From positions 1-36,261 of IMG/VR virus record IMGVR_UViG_3300030202_000902: 36,261 nucleotides of DNA; one strand, 5' to 3'. Each line of letters begins with the position of its first letter. The stretch's first letter is position 1. The translations under genes were made by a program, and so were the position numbers. The notes below the pieces were generated by a model. It searched no databases. It saw only the letters and a program-made list of their open reading frames with translations, and was not told the DNA's origin. This stretch comes from a virus. Positions 6,060 through 13,599 of this stretch are shown one piece after another.

Positions 6060-6099
6060 AGAGGCGAAACTTGATTTTGCGACCGAGTGTCTCGCCTCT
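6060..6099 (-). terminator. Candidate terminator hairpin
   Basis: AGAGGCGA (6060-6067) and TCGCCTCT (6092-6099) pair perfectly over 8 bp with a 24-nt loop, just after the stop of the 68-aa gene. The T-run on the minus side is poor (TTATCTT), so termination may be partial; a stabilising hairpin is the alternative. Confidence 0.4.
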
Positions 6100-6112
6100 C
6101 TTTTGATTTAGC

Positions 6113-6319
6113 TTAAATAGACTTGACCAATTTGTCTCCACGTCTAACGCTGAAACTATGGTCTCTTTCACATTGCATTATTAGCAAAGCTTCTTTCTTA
6201 TTTTTTGCTAAGTATGAGCACGTTATGTAGCCATTTAGGGCGTGCTCTTCCCTAAGTAGAAAGGTAAATTGTTTTAGATTACCACAACTTATCTTATTTG
6301 TAGTTCTTAAATCGAGCAT
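6113..6319 (-). CDS. Small hypothetical protein
   Basis: A 68-aa protein with a strong GAGGAG before the ATG. The core 'GYITCSYLAKNKKEALLIMQCERDHSFSVRRGDK' looks like a small alpha/beta fold in which a helix follows a strand. No family recognised. It is the last gene of the operon that starts near 10363, followed by a hairpin and a new promoter. Confidence 0.7.
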   Translation of the reverse strand: MLDLRTTNKISCGNLKQFTFLLREEHALNGYITCSYLAKNKKEALLIMQCERDHSFSVRRGDKLVKSI

Positions 6320-6384
6320 ATCTAACTCCTCATATTGTTGAATATAGGTGTTCTTTTAAATATACGAACTAATATTTGTTAAAT

Positions 6385-6531
6385 TCAACTGATTTTATTT
6401 TTGAGCAATTCTACTTCGTGCTCAAGTTTTTTTAGCATTTCTTGTTCTTTACCTAGTTCTAAAGTCATTGTTTCTGCAACCGACTTTAACAAATCCAGTG
6501 CTTTAAATAACTCTTTTATTGGTGTCTTCAT
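6385..6531 (-). CDS. Small coiled-coil protein (48 aa)
   Basis: Found by reading the minus strand: ATG at 6531 preceded by AGGAG, stop TGA at 6385-6387. The product (MKTPIKELFKALDLL at the start) carries heptad leucines through to the end (LKKLEHEVELLKNKIS), so most of it should form a coiled coil. It lies directly after the GroES gene. Function unknown. Confidence 0.6.
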   Translation of the reverse strand: MKTPIKELFKALDLLKSVAETMTLELGKEQEMLKKLEHEVELLKNKIS

Positions 6532-6541
6532 TATTTGTCTC

Positions 6542-6811
6542 CTATGTGTAAAATATTATTCCTAATATATCTCCTTCTCTAATCAGAAGAAGCTCTTCTT
6601 CATCTTTGAGCACTTTGTTACCAGAATAGTCGTTAAATATTACGTAATCATCTGGTTCTAAAGTTTTTACATCGTTACCTACTGATTGCACAACTCCTCT
6701 TGTTTCTTTCTTTTGGTCGGATTGTGCTAAGACAATACCACTATCGGTAGTCTCTTTTATTTTATCTACTTTTACTGACACAAAATCGTGCAGTGGTTTT
6801 ATTATGGTCAT
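6542..6811 (-). CDS. groES: Co-chaperonin GroES (Cpn10)
   Basis: An 89-aa protein, slightly shorter than the bacterial GroES of about 97 aa. It starts IIKPLHDFVSVKV, has the mobile-loop pattern SGIVLAQSDQKKETRG (about 24-39) that docks on GroEL, and later GxxVKTLEPDDYVIFNDYSG and a final LLIREGDILGII. It would cap the host GroEL for folding phage proteins, as gp31 does for T4 capsid protein. No GroEL is in the window. The stop of the 51-aa gene upstream overlaps its ATG (ATGA). Confidence 0.95.
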   Translation of the reverse strand: MTIIKPLHDFVSVKVDKIKETTDSGIVLAQSDQKKETRGVVQSVGNDVKTLEPDDYVIFNDYSGNKVLKDEEELLLIREGDILGIIFYT

Positions 6812-6966
6812 TTTTTATCTCCTTGTATGATTTTTCCTAACTTTTTATCGAACTCTTTAATAGTAAGTGCTCGATTAATTTTTACATCTCCTCTTTCGTT
6901 TGCAATGTAAAATATTTCTTGAGTAACTCTAGGGATTGCACCCTTGGCATATACTTTACTCATCAT
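6808..6966 (-). CDS. Small 52-aa hypothetical protein
   Basis: Found by reading the minus strand. ATG at 6966 (a second ATG follows at once at 6963) overlaps the upstream stop by 4 nt, and its own stop overlaps the GroES start by 4 nt. Both are typical coupled ATGA junctions. The product begins MMSKVYAKGAIPRVTQEI and contains a helix ending KKLGKIIQGDKK. No family recognised. The perfect fit between neighbours supports a real gene. Confidence 0.65.
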   Translation of the reverse strand: MMSKVYAKGAIPRVTQEIFYIANERGDVKINRALTIKEFDKKLGKIIQGDKK

Positions 6967-7208
6967 CTTGTCATATTGTCTAGTGCATAATCTGCATTTT
7001 TCTCTGCTTGAGCATCCATTTCTGCTGTCATATCGTCTTCCAGCTGAATCTCTTCTTTTGACATAGTAGAAGGATTATAATTATCTCTTATTCTCCTAAT
7101 AGATGATATATTATTATAAAACATAAACTCAAAACCTAAGTCTTTAAGCTCATCTATCTTTCTACCTATTTCTTCTTGTAATTCAAACGCTTTTTCTGCT
7201 TTACTCAT
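6963..7208 (-). CDS. Small hypothetical protein
   Basis: An 81-aa, acidic and mostly helical protein with AGGAG before ATG. Residues 1-25 form a likely amphipathic helix, and the C-terminal half is rich in D/E/A/M. Family unknown. Confidence 0.7.
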   Translation of the reverse strand: MSKAEKAFELQEEIGRKIDELKDLGFEFMFYNNISSIRRIRDNYNPSTMSKEEIQLEDDMTAEMDAQAEKNADYALDNMTR

Positions 7209-7216
7209 TATTTCTC

Positions 7217-7414
7217 CTATTCTGTTTTTGTGTAAATTTCTATTTCATTAGTTAAATCCATATTACTTGCTAAAAGATTATCTTTCTCTGTAATAAGATG
7301 CCCATATTCGTAGTTTCCTTCTAATCCATCTGCATATTGAACTACGATTACGTCTTTATCTCCATATTCAACTAATATATCTTCTAACTCTTTAATTAAT
7401 TTACTAATCTTCAT
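7217..7414 (-). CDS. Small conserved phage-type protein
   Basis: A 65-aa protein with GGAGG before ATG. The opening MKISKLIKELEDILVEYGDKDVIV and a following Y-A-D-G turn match the small phage/prophage proteins that start 'MKVSELI-x-x-L' and have no assigned function. An alpha-beta fold is likely. It shares one base with the next gene upstream. Confidence 0.7.
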   Translation of the reverse strand: MKISKLIKELEDILVEYGDKDVIVVQYADGLEGNYEYGHLITEKDNLLASNMDLTNEIEIYTKTE

Positions 7415-7674
7415 TAATCATCCTCCATTAGCTTATTATATTCTTCTTCTGTATCTGGAAACTGAATTACTGATTTTATATCGTGTAGAATATCTCTCAT
7501 TTTATCTATATCTTTAGCATTGTTAGTGCTTGATTCTATTCTATTAATTAATATCAGCATCATATTTATATGCTTGAGCATTGTATCTGTATCGGTTTTA
7601 AGCTTTTCGATTTTATGCTCAAGACTTGCTATTTCTAGAATGTCTCTTGTGCTACGCTTCTGCAATGTGCTCAC
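7414..7674 (-). CDS. Coiled-coil hypothetical protein
   Basis: An 86-aa protein read from GTG at 7674, which has AAAGGA four bases upstream; a TTG at 7689 would add five residues but lacks that spacing. Heptad hydrophobics (ASLEHKIEKLKTDTDTMLKHI and on) indicate a coiled coil, then an acidic end. It overlaps the 295-aa gene by 23 nt. Function unknown. Confidence 0.65.
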   Translation of the reverse strand: MSTLQKRSTRDILEIASLEHKIEKLKTDTDTMLKHINMMLILINRIESSTNNAKDIDKMRDILHDIKSVIQFPDTEEEYNKLMEDD

Positions 7675-8539
7675 CTTGTCCTTTCGCAATTTGAGCTTCT
7701 AAGTTCTTTAACTCTTTACTTATAGCTTTAGCTATGTCTTGAGGATTAGACAAGTTACCTAAAGATTCTGGTGTAACTGCTATGTTTTGCCTCTCTAATT
7801 CCTCTATGTGCTCAGTTTTAACTCGTGTGATAACATTGCTAAAGAACTTTAAGAATGTTTCCACCTCTATCTCTTTACTGAAAGTAAACGACTGAGATAA
7901 AAACCTAAGACCTTCGTTAATCATTGGATTTTCTGAGGTAAAACTAAACACCTCTTGAGAATCTCCTTCTGACATAGCTTGTTTAGTCTGTTCCCAACTC
8001 ATTTTGCTTTCAGAGATAGCTTCTAGAGTGTCTGATATGTCTTTAAGATATTCTTTGAGGACAAGAGATTCTTCTCTGTCGTCTCTTAAAGAGATATGAT
8101 AGATGGACATTCTCCATTCATACAATGAATAATCAACGTCTCTCTGTGTTTCTTTAAGATAGCCTTTAGCAATTAGTTTTGCTAAGTCTGCAAAATACAT
8201 ATCTCCATATTCCCAAGAACCATAAGTAGCATCACTCTTGACTGCTGTCATAATTCTAGCAGTGTTAGATGAAGTCAACTCTTTAAGTGCTTTTGGTGAG
8301 TTCCAACATTTGAGCACGCGAAATTCTGCATTTGTTCCATAGATTTCGTGTTCTTTTGTTAGTTCGTATGTAATATAAGGGTTGTCGACCTTACGTTCTT
8401 TCTTGCAAGTATTGATATTTAGTGTGTCCATAGTTATTTCGCAAGCTTTCTTAGAATACTCTAGGAATTGCTCTTTAGAAAAATTTTGAACTGGGTTAAC
8501 GTTGTGTGTAAAGCTGGTGTGTCCTTCTGGAACTGCCAT
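7652..8539 (-). CDS. Unrecognised 295-aa protein
   Basis: The largest unassigned protein of this operon. AAGGAG precedes the ATG. It is mixed alpha/beta, with 'YGSWEYGDMYFADLAKLIAKGYL' in the middle and a helical C-terminus (KAISKELKNLEAQIAKGQGEHIAEA). No nucleotide-binding, nuclease or metal motif is evident. It lies between a membrane protein and a coiled-coil protein. I do not recognise the family and assign no function. Confidence 0.75.
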   Translation of the reverse strand: MAVPEGHTSFTHNVNPVQNFSKEQFLEYSKKACEITMDTLNINTCKKERKVDNPYITYELTKEHEIYGTNAEFRVLKCWNSPKALKELTSSNTARIMTAVKSDATYGSWEYGDMYFADLAKLIAKGYLKETQRDVDYSLYEWRMSIYHISLRDDREESLVLKEYLKDISDTLEAISESKMSWEQTKQAMSEGDSQEVFSFTSENPMINEGLRFLSQSFTFSKEIEVETFLKFFSNVITRVKTEHIEELERQNIAVTPESLGNLSNPQDIAKAISKELKNLEAQIAKGQGEHIAEA

Positions 8540-8543
8540 AATA

Positions 8544-8858
8544 TTACTCTCCTTGTGGTTTGTTGTTGTTTGAATGTCGCAAATTCAGATAAAATCTACG
8601 AAATCTGTGAATTCTTGTCAAGTTATTTTTAAAAAATCTTTTTGTTATCGTCATAAACAAGCTAATTACCAAAAACCAGTAGAAGAAATCGCAAAACCCT
8701 ACTAAAAATTCAGTTAATGATACGTATGAGTTGTCAGATATTAAATTATGTCTCAAGTGCTCGAATATTAACACTGAAATCAATGAAATTGCTATGGATA
8801 AAGCAAAAGTTACTCTCCAAGATAGTTCTATAACTCTGTTAATGTAGTATTTAGTCAT
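8544..8858 (-). CDS. Small membrane protein, two TM helices
   Basis: A 104-aa protein with two hydrophobic segments (about 16-35, VTFALSIAISLISVLIF, and about 52-72, FLVGFCDFFYWFLVISLFM) and a strongly basic C-terminal tail that should stay in the cytoplasm. It is encoded in the early arm, away from the lysis genes. A superinfection-exclusion or host-membrane role is more likely than a holin, but this is only inference. Confidence 0.7.
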   Translation of the reverse strand: MTKYYINRVIELSWRVTFALSIAISLISVLIFEHLRHNLISDNSYVSLTEFLVGFCDFFYWFLVISLFMTITKRFFKNNLTRIHRFRRFYLNLRHSNNNKPQGE

Positions 8859-8866
8859 ATTTTCTC

Positions 8867-9265
8867 CTATTTTATCTTCGCATTGCCTAGTTGTAACTTA
8901 CCAGACCTTAAAAGTGCTCGTGCTTCTTTCATATTATAACCTTTTGAAGAACGTCGTGTGCATCTTTTCTCGTCAATAGCACTTTGTAAGGCGTGTCTTA
9001 ACATAAGGTCTGGAAAAGCTTTAAAGTTTTCTTTTCTTTTTTGGGAATCTTTCTTTTTTCTTATATCTAATTCTTTACCTTCATATCTTCTTTTGGCGTT
9101 TTTAGCTCGTTGTTTATCTCTTGAAGCTTTATTACACCAATAATTAGCTGTAGCATAAGATACGTTGAACCTATCAGCTATTGACTGATAAGTCCAACTT
9201 TGTTTTCTAAGTGCTCGCATTTTATCTACGACATCTTGTGTTACTTTGTATCTTTTGTCCAACAT
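8867..9265 (-). CDS. Helix-turn-helix DNA-binding protein
   Basis: A 132-aa basic protein. The stretch 'KMRALRKQSWTYQSIADRFNVSYATANYWC' (about 15-44) is a clear homeodomain-like HTH of the kind in resolvases and small phage regulators: helix, turn at F-N-V-S, recognition helix. The middle is very K/R-rich, and the C-terminus has a second helical segment. It may regulate the leftward promoters or bind the dispersed GTGCTCR sites (inference). It overlaps the upstream stop by 1 nt. Confidence 0.75.
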   Translation of the reverse strand: MLDKRYKVTQDVVDKMRALRKQSWTYQSIADRFNVSYATANYWCNKASRDKQRAKNAKRRYEGKELDIRKKKDSQKRKENFKAFPDLMLRHALQSAIDEKRCTRRSSKGYNMKEARALLRSGKLQLGNAKIK

Positions 9266-9561
9266 CAGTTGATAGAAGTGTCTGGTGTGTATGCATCTTT
9301 AAAAGATAAGTCCTCTTTCAAGGTTCTTAAGTCTCTAGATGCCTCTAAAATAGTAGCTTTACAACCATTCATATAACCAGCGTAGTAAATTGCTATCATT
9401 TCTGGTGGTGTGTCTTTCGGAACAACGTCTCGAATCAAACTTTCTATTACTTTAAAAGAACTTAAAGTAATGTCCTTATTTTCGAGCACCTTTAGCACTT
9501 CTGCTTGGATTTCTTCTATCCTTGGCATTATATTATTTCTCACGTTACTATTAACCATCAT
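9265..9561 (-). CDS. Small hypothetical protein
   Basis: A 98-aa, largely helical protein, with AAGGAG before a double ATG. The segment 'PPEMIAIYYAGYMNGCKATILEASRDL' is the only distinctive stretch. No family recognised. It overlaps the previous gene by 11 nt. Confidence 0.7.
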   Translation of the reverse strand: MMVNSNVRNNIMPRIEEIQAEVLKVLENKDITLSSFKVIESLIRDVVPKDTPPEMIAIYYAGYMNGCKATILEASRDLRTLKEDLSFKDAYTPDTSIN

Positions 9562-9724
9562 TCATTCTCCTTTGTATAGGTTTTAATTTAACTAATATTC
9601 GTTTAGCCATTTTATCCATAATTTCTAAACTTACTGATTGAGATAAATACATATCTAAAAAATCAACAATTTCTAATATGTCAAACTCGTCATTATTTTC
9701 GTATTTTTTGTTAAAATATGTCAT
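9551..9724 (-). CDS. Small hypothetical protein
   Basis: A 57-aa protein. The start at 9724 is chosen because GGGAGG lies just upstream and the ATG overlaps the preceding TGA (ATGA); the ATG at 9736 contains the ribosome site itself. The product (MTYFNKKYENN...) is acidic at first and basic at the end (KRILVKLKPIQRRM). Function unknown. Confidence 0.65.
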   Translation of the reverse strand: MTYFNKKYENNDEFDILEIVDFLDMYLSQSVSLEIMDKMAKRILVKLKPIQRRMNDG

Positions 9725-9969
9725 ACTTCCTCCCATTCTATGTTTGTGTCGTCTCCATGCTCTATAGTCTCAAAATTAATATATCCTTGAGCACCAGTAT
9801 CTTCTGACTTGAATTTAATTTTACCGATTGGTGTATGTCTCTCTATAATTCCACTAGCCATACTTAAAGAATTATGTATATCTTCTCTGTTTAACTCTTG
9901 CTCAGACTCTACGTAATAGTGTTTAGTGTCTACGCTTGTTTCTGTTACTTTATATTCATATTTAGCCAT
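9721..9969 (-). CDS. Small beta-rich hypothetical protein
   Basis: An 82-aa protein. Alternating polar/hydrophobic residues (YEYKVTETSVDTKHYYVES, IKFKSEDT, YINFETIEH) suggest mainly beta structure. No family recognised. The stop-start overlap of one base with the upstream gene suggests translational coupling. Confidence 0.7.
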   Translation of the reverse strand: MAKYEYKVTETSVDTKHYYVESEQELNREDIHNSLSMASGIIERHTPIGKIKFKSEDTGAQGYINFETIEHGDDTNIEWEEV

Positions 9970-10178
9970 TATTTATTCTCCTTTAGCATTTTATTTATTG
10001 CATTAATCATAAGCTTTGCTTGAGAGTTTTCAGTTTCTAGGATAGTATATTGTTCTCTCTCTTCGTCATAGTATCTACCATCATAATCTTCAAACTCTCT
10101 CTCCATAATTCGGTTGTTGCATTTTATTGTAACTTGCAAACTTTTTTTTATGGACATTACTATTTTTTTATAGTCCAT
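9969..10178 (-). CDS. Small hypothetical protein
   Basis: A 69-aa protein with a D/E/Y-rich middle (DYDGRYYDEEREQY) between two helices. Overlaps both neighbours by 1 nt. Function unknown. Confidence 0.65.
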   Translation of the reverse strand: MDYKKIVMSIKKSLQVTIKCNNRIMEREFEDYDGRYYDEEREQYTILETENSQAKLMINAINKMLKENK

Positions 10179-10363
10179 TATTTATCCTTCTTTCTACCAA
10201 AGAAATCTGCAAGTCTAGCTGGTATAACTACTTTGTCGTTACAATCGTCACAACATCTGCCATCATTGACTGGTTGAGCATTGTGTCCATCAGACCAATA
10301 AACTCTACCTTCTGGCGTTTTGTGTTCTTGTATTGGTTCTGGACATATTGAACATTGTTTCAT
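10178..10363 (-). CDS. Small conserved zinc-motif phage protein
   Basis: A 61-aa protein read from ATG at 10363, nine bases after AAGGAG; a longer reading to 10408 lacks such a site. It starts MKQCSIC and contains 'YWSDGHNAQPVNDGRCCDDCN-x-x-VIPARL', a pattern I know from many phage proteins of unknown function, with CxxC and CCxxC as a zinc site. It is the first gene of the second leftward operon, behind a leader with two hairpins. Confidence 0.8.
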   Translation of the reverse strand: MKQCSICPEPIQEHKTPEGRVYWSDGHNAQPVNDGRCCDDCNDKVVIPARLADFFGRKKDK

Positions 10364-10395
10364 AGGGTGTTTCTCCTTCGTGGTTATTAAATTTT

Positions 10396-10448
10396 CCGAG
10401 GGTAACAAGAGGTATATCAGCTATCCCTCGGTTAGTGCGACGAAGCAC
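10396..10448 (-). promoter_or_regulatory. Two hairpins in the 5' leader of the second leftward operon
   Basis: GTGC-6 nt-GCAC (10435-10448) and CCGAGGG (10396-10402) / CCCTCGG (10425-10431, 22-nt loop) lie between the promoter at 10513 and the ATG at 10363. No T-run follows, so they are more likely control or stability elements than a terminator. Confidence 0.35.
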
Positions 10449-10484
10449 ATAATTTTTTGGTGTTGTTTGCAAAATCATCGACAC

Positions 10485-10513
10485 AACTTACTGCGAATTA
10501 TTGAGGTTGTCAA
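10485..10513 (-). promoter_or_regulatory. Leftward sigma-70-type promoter
   Basis: Minus-strand TTGACA (10513-10508), 17 nt, TAAGTT (10490-10485), leading into the operon that starts at 10363. The 338-bp stretch 10364-10701 holds this promoter, the leader hairpins, a GTGCTCAAG copy (10607-10615) and the terminator of the upstream operon; no gene of note is present. Confidence 0.55.
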
Positions 10514-10650
10514 GGAATTTTTCATTTATTTTTCTCTATCTCCTTATGCGTAAGAGCTTAGAGGGATGCACCTCGTATCGATTTCTAGATTCGCAACTTT
10601 TTAAAGGTGCTCAAGTTTTTTTGTCGACGAGACGGACGACATAAACAAAA

Positions 10651-10678
10651 AACCCCCTAGCATAATCGCTAGAGGGTT
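10651..10678 (-). terminator. Rho-independent terminator (leftward)
   Basis: On the minus strand AACCCTCTAGC (10678-10668) pairs with GCTAGGGGGTT (10661-10651) over 11 positions with one mismatch and a 6-nt loop, then TTTTTTG... follows downstream. It ends the GC-richer operon 14081-10702. Confidence 0.75.
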
Positions 10679-10701
10679 CTTCGTGCCTACTGAGGTTCTC
10701 G

Positions 10702-10899
10702 TCAGTATCTTCGTGCTGGATATTTCTTAATACAATCGTTGCACTTGATACCGAAGAAGATTCCTCGGTGGTCTGTTCTTTGCCAAGGATGATACCATCC
10801 TCCTACAAGTGGATTCATCGTCATAAGGTCTGGCGATTTCTTCTTGCAAATCTGGCAACTTTGTTTTATTCCCTTGTGCTCTTCGTCGTGATATCTCAT
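10702..10899 (-). CDS. Small zinc-finger protein
   Basis: A 65-aa protein with two Cys pairs, CQIC (about 16) and CNDC (about 54), suggesting a four-Cys zinc ribbon around a Trp-rich centre. The competing reading 10727-10921 in another frame lacks any such pattern and is treated as a shadow. Last gene before the terminator at 10678. Confidence 0.7.
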   Translation of the reverse strand: MRYHDEEHKGIKQSCQICKKKSPDLMTMNPLVGGWYHPWQRTDHRGIFFGIKCNDCIKKYPARRY

Positions 10900-11156
10900 T
10901 AGTAGTCCTCTGTGTTTCCATACATTTCTACTATCTCTTCACATAGCTCAATAACTCGTGGAACGTGTCTTTTTTCGTATTGTCCTACGTATTCCTCACA
11001 AGTCTCAGCGTCTCCACAAGCCTCAAGGAACGTTTGCACGTCCTCTAAACAAGGAGCAGTGTGCTCAAAAAGCAAGTGACTCCCTCTCTTGTCGTTTAGT
11101 TCAGCATTGCTGATGTCATTTGATATTGTTTCGTGTTGTTCGTCTGTTAAAGCCAT
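10899..11156 (-). CDS. Small acidic hypothetical protein
   Basis: An 85-aa, very acidic protein with AAGGAG before the ATG and three Cys spaced through the second half. Mostly helical by composition. Its codon use (GAG, CGT, CTC) matches the AAA+/VWA-like genes upstream rather than the AT-rich genes downstream, so it probably belongs to that module. Function unknown; acidic small proteins can be DNA mimics, but nothing here proves it. Confidence 0.65.
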   Translation of the reverse strand: MALTDEQHETISNDISNAELNDKRGSHLLFEHTAPCLEDVQTFLEACGDAETCEEYVGQYEKRHVPRVIELCEEIVEMYGNTEDY

Positions 11157-11177
11157 TTTGTAATCTCCTTTTTGTGT

Positions 11178-11201
11178 GCCCTCAGCTTTATTGCTAAGGG
11201 C
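11178..11201 (-). promoter_or_regulatory. Intercistronic hairpin
   Basis: GCCCTTAGC-6 nt-GCTGAGGGC on the minus strand: nine pairs including one T-G. It lies between the VWA-like gene and the next ribosome site, without a T-run, so it is likely an mRNA stability or processing element. Confidence 0.4.
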
Positions 11202-11218
11202 GTTAGTGTTAGTGGTGC

Positions 11219-12193
11219 TCAGTCTCTTACTACTCCGACAACGTTAGTAAGAATGTCGCTGAAGTGGTCGTTCTTACCGACGTAGACATCAGCATCGACT
11301 AGCTTTTTGTATGTCTCTAGATTATCCTCTGGTGATATTCTAGTGTAAAGAGGATAGCCAAGACCATCGCCGATACCTAGACAACCCTTCCAGTATGAGA
11401 AGAGTATGTCTCTGAAGATACCAGTAACGCAGTAGTTGACTAGCTTGCTCTCGTTGATAGGCTCGCCAGCTTTCTTTGCTATGAACTTAGTCACCTCGAT
11501 GCATCTGTCGACGTTCTTCATACCAGAGAATTTGTTTAGTCTGATATTGCTCTTGTCCATATAGCTAGTGCTACCGAAGGAAATCTCGGTCGCGTAGCCT
11601 TTCTTCTCGAGCACCTCACAAATTGCAATCGCTTTAGTAGCTGTCTCTATGATTCTCTCAGCATCTACTGAACCAGACTGAGCATAGTCGATAAACACTC
11701 TGACTGATTTTTGAGAGTTGTTTCTCTTGAACGTCTCCATAGGATTAAGACCAGTCATTGCTTTGTCGATGTTTACGATACAACCAGCAATGTCTGAACG
11801 ACGTTTACGTCGAGTGTCTAGACCAATAGAACCTAGCTTTGCTATGCGTTCTGGACTAGCGAGCAACTTACTCTTCGCGTTCTTGTAGTAAGACCAGCCT
11901 TTGTCTGATGCATAGCCCTTGGCTATCTGCTTGAGCAAGAACTCACGATTGTTATAGTCGAGACAACTCTCGAACTTACCATAACTACCGACACAATCGA
12001 ACTCTAACGCTATCTCTGGACAATCATTCGTAGCCTCAGTTATTAAGTCTGAGAGGCTGTCGAACGCGTGAGTCAAGGTCGTAACTTTACGCGTAGATGC
12101 ACCACTACGAGCCATCTCAGTCTCAGTGTAACGCGTTCTATTCTTCGTCAAAGGTCTGTTCTTGTCGTTTACTCTCTGTGTTGGTGTCGACAT
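11219..12193 (-). CDS. VWA-like partner of the AAA+ ATPase (DUF7192/CobT-like)
   Basis: A 324-aa protein. The segment VRVFIDYAQSGSVDAE (about 164-179), followed by a helix (AIAICEVLEKKGYATEI) and a strand, has the layout of a von Willebrand A first strand and metal-site loop. The usual DxSxS is replaced by D-Y-A-Q-S-G-S, so the metal site may be degenerate. It resembles phage proteins I recall as DUF7192. The N-terminus is basic and likely unstructured. It overlaps the AAA+ gene by one base; AAA+ MoxR/CobS proteins typically work with a VWA protein on a common target. The target here is unknown. Confidence 0.65.
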   Translation of the reverse strand: MSTPTQRVNDKNRPLTKNRTRYTETEMARSGASTRKVTTLTHAFDSLSDLITEATNDCPEIALEFDCVGSYGKFESCLDYNNREFLLKQIAKGYASDKGWSYYKNAKSKLLASPERIAKLGSIGLDTRRKRRSDIAGCIVNIDKAMTGLNPMETFKRNNSQKSVRVFIDYAQSGSVDAERIIETATKAIAICEVLEKKGYATEISFGSTSYMDKSNIRLNKFSGMKNVDRCIEVTKFIAKKAGEPINESKLVNYCVTGIFRDILFSYWKGCLGIGDGLGYPLYTRISPEDNLETYKKLVDADVYVGKNDHFSDILTNVVGVVRD

Positions 12194-13599
12194 TAAGCCA
12201 CCTCTACTGACATAAACTCTGAGAGGTCTACTTCTATCGTCGTCAAGCCATACTTCGAGAACTCGGTATTTCTACGAGCACCGATTGAGTGAAGCTCGTC
12301 ATTAGTCCAGTCTTGAAGATACACCTTGAGCACTTCCTCGGGTCTCCAACCAGCCTTGACTAGTTTGATTGCTTGACCTATGAATCGAGGGGTGCAATCT
12401 CTGTGAAGTTGCTTGCTGTCTACGCGTCTGTGTGCGTTGACGTAGTCAAACAATTCTCTGAGATAGATTGTCTGGGTGAACTTGGTTTTGTTCTCTAGCA
12501 TCTCGTCGCTAGTCAATCTCTCTATCTCTGGATACGACGTGAAGTCGTCTGGTAATCCGAGCATAGCATTGACGATACGTCGGTCAACGTCTAACTGCCA
12601 CTTTGAGCACGTGAATCTGTCGAGGGTCGCTGAGTCGAGCTCTTTTCTTACAAAGCTACCTGCTGAACCTCCTCCAGAGTTTGCATTTCCCCACGTGTTG
12701 GCTGAGCAAATGATGTGACAATTCTCAGAACGTGTAGCTGACTCTTGCCCTCTACGCAAAGGAACGCTAATCTCGTCGTTGGCGAGTAGAGAGTTAAGAC
12801 CGACCAGAACGTCTGGGTCTGCGTTGTCAAACTCGTCTAACAAGATTGTTCCTCCATTCTCGACGATGTCTAGGAATTGAGTATCGAGGAAAGAACCATC
12901 GATGACCATTCGACCAGTCAAGTGTGCCTCGGAAACTCCAGCACTTAGCGAGATAGAATAGAACCTATCATCGTCGTGACCTAACAACGCGTTCAGTTGT
13001 CGACCCATTGTCGTCTTACCAGTTCCAGCACCACCGACGAGCAGAACTTGTTTGTTAGAGGATAGCATCTCGAAGATACGAGGCACTGCCCAATGCGTGA
13101 TGAGACCATTGTCTGGTGTCTCCTCTGGTTGAGCACCTTTGTCACCCTTGAGGATGGCTTGTGCTATCATATCGAGCTTTTTCTCCATAGCATCTACGCG
13201 TTCGGTATCAGCTCCAGCTGGCTGAGGTGTCTTAGTCGGTGCTGGCTGAGGTGTAGTATCAGCTGGCTTGTCTTCGCGTTCTGGTGTGCTCTCGGCTGGC
13301 TTAGTGTTGGCTCTGTAGAGGTCTGCTCTAAGACCTCTGGCTATGCTCTCTAAAGCATCCTTAGAACCATCTCTAATTTCCTGTCTAAGCTGTGACGATT
13401 GTGCTCGGTCAAATACTCTGAGCTCCTCTGCTTTATTGACTGCATCTCTGAGCAGTGGTCGCATCTCGTCTTTTACGCGTAGATAACCATTCTGGGCATC
13501 TCGTAGTGCTTCTCTCATTTTCTCTATATTCATTCTCTGTTCCTCCTCGGAAGTTGTGTTGTGTTTATTCTTCGTCGCTTTACTCTCGGTGATAATCAT
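12193..13599 (-). CDS. MoxR/CobS-like AAA+ ATPase
   Basis: A 468-aa protein. Residues 1-100 are helical and charged; 100-130 form a Pro/Thr linker; a short coiled segment follows. The AAA+ core begins near 165 with Walker A GGAGTGKTT (189-197), Walker B TILLDEFD (251-258), sensor 1 CSANT (298-302) and Arg finger LDRF (326-329). The insertion pattern and the downstream helical domain resemble CobS/MoxR proteins, which remodel protein complexes together with VWA partners. An alternative start at 13533 has GAGGAGG; the start at 13599 has AAGGAG and a 4-nt overlap with the upstream gene, so I keep it. Base composition is richer in GC than most of the window. Confidence 0.88.
   Translation of the reverse strand: MIITESKATKNKHNTTSEEEQRMNIEKMREALRDAQNGYLRVKDEMRPLLRDAVNKAEELRVFDRAQSSQLRQEIRDGSKDALESIARGLRADLYRANTKPAESTPEREDKPADTTPQPAPTKTPQPAGADTERVDAMEKKLDMIAQAILKGDKGAQPEETPDNGLITHWAVPRIFEMLSSNKQVLLVGGAGTGKTTMGRQLNALLGHDDDRFYSISLSAGVSEAHLTGRMVIDGSFLDTQFLDIVENGGTILLDEFDNADPDVLVGLNSLLANDEISVPLRRGQESATRSENCHIICSANTWGNANSGGGSAGSFVRKELDSATLDRFTCSKWQLDVDRRIVNAMLGLPDDFTSYPEIERLTSDEMLENKTKFTQTIYLRELFDYVNAHRRVDSKQLHRDCTPRFIGQAIKLVKAGWRPEEVLKVYLQDWTNDELHSIGARRNTEFSKYGLTTIEVDLSEFMSVEVA

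Noticed and set aside
10486-10536. A 16-codon minus-strand peptide after AAGGAG that could be a leader peptide (starts MKNSLTTSIIR).
   Set aside because: The ribosome site is about 14 nt from the ATG, too far, and the promoter TTGACA lies inside this frame, so its own transcript would not include it.
10727-10921. Alternative 64-codon minus-strand frame overlapping the zinc-finger gene 10702-10899.
   Set aside because: No Cys pattern or ribosome site and low-quality composition; the other frame has two CxxC pairs and a fitting stop-start junction.
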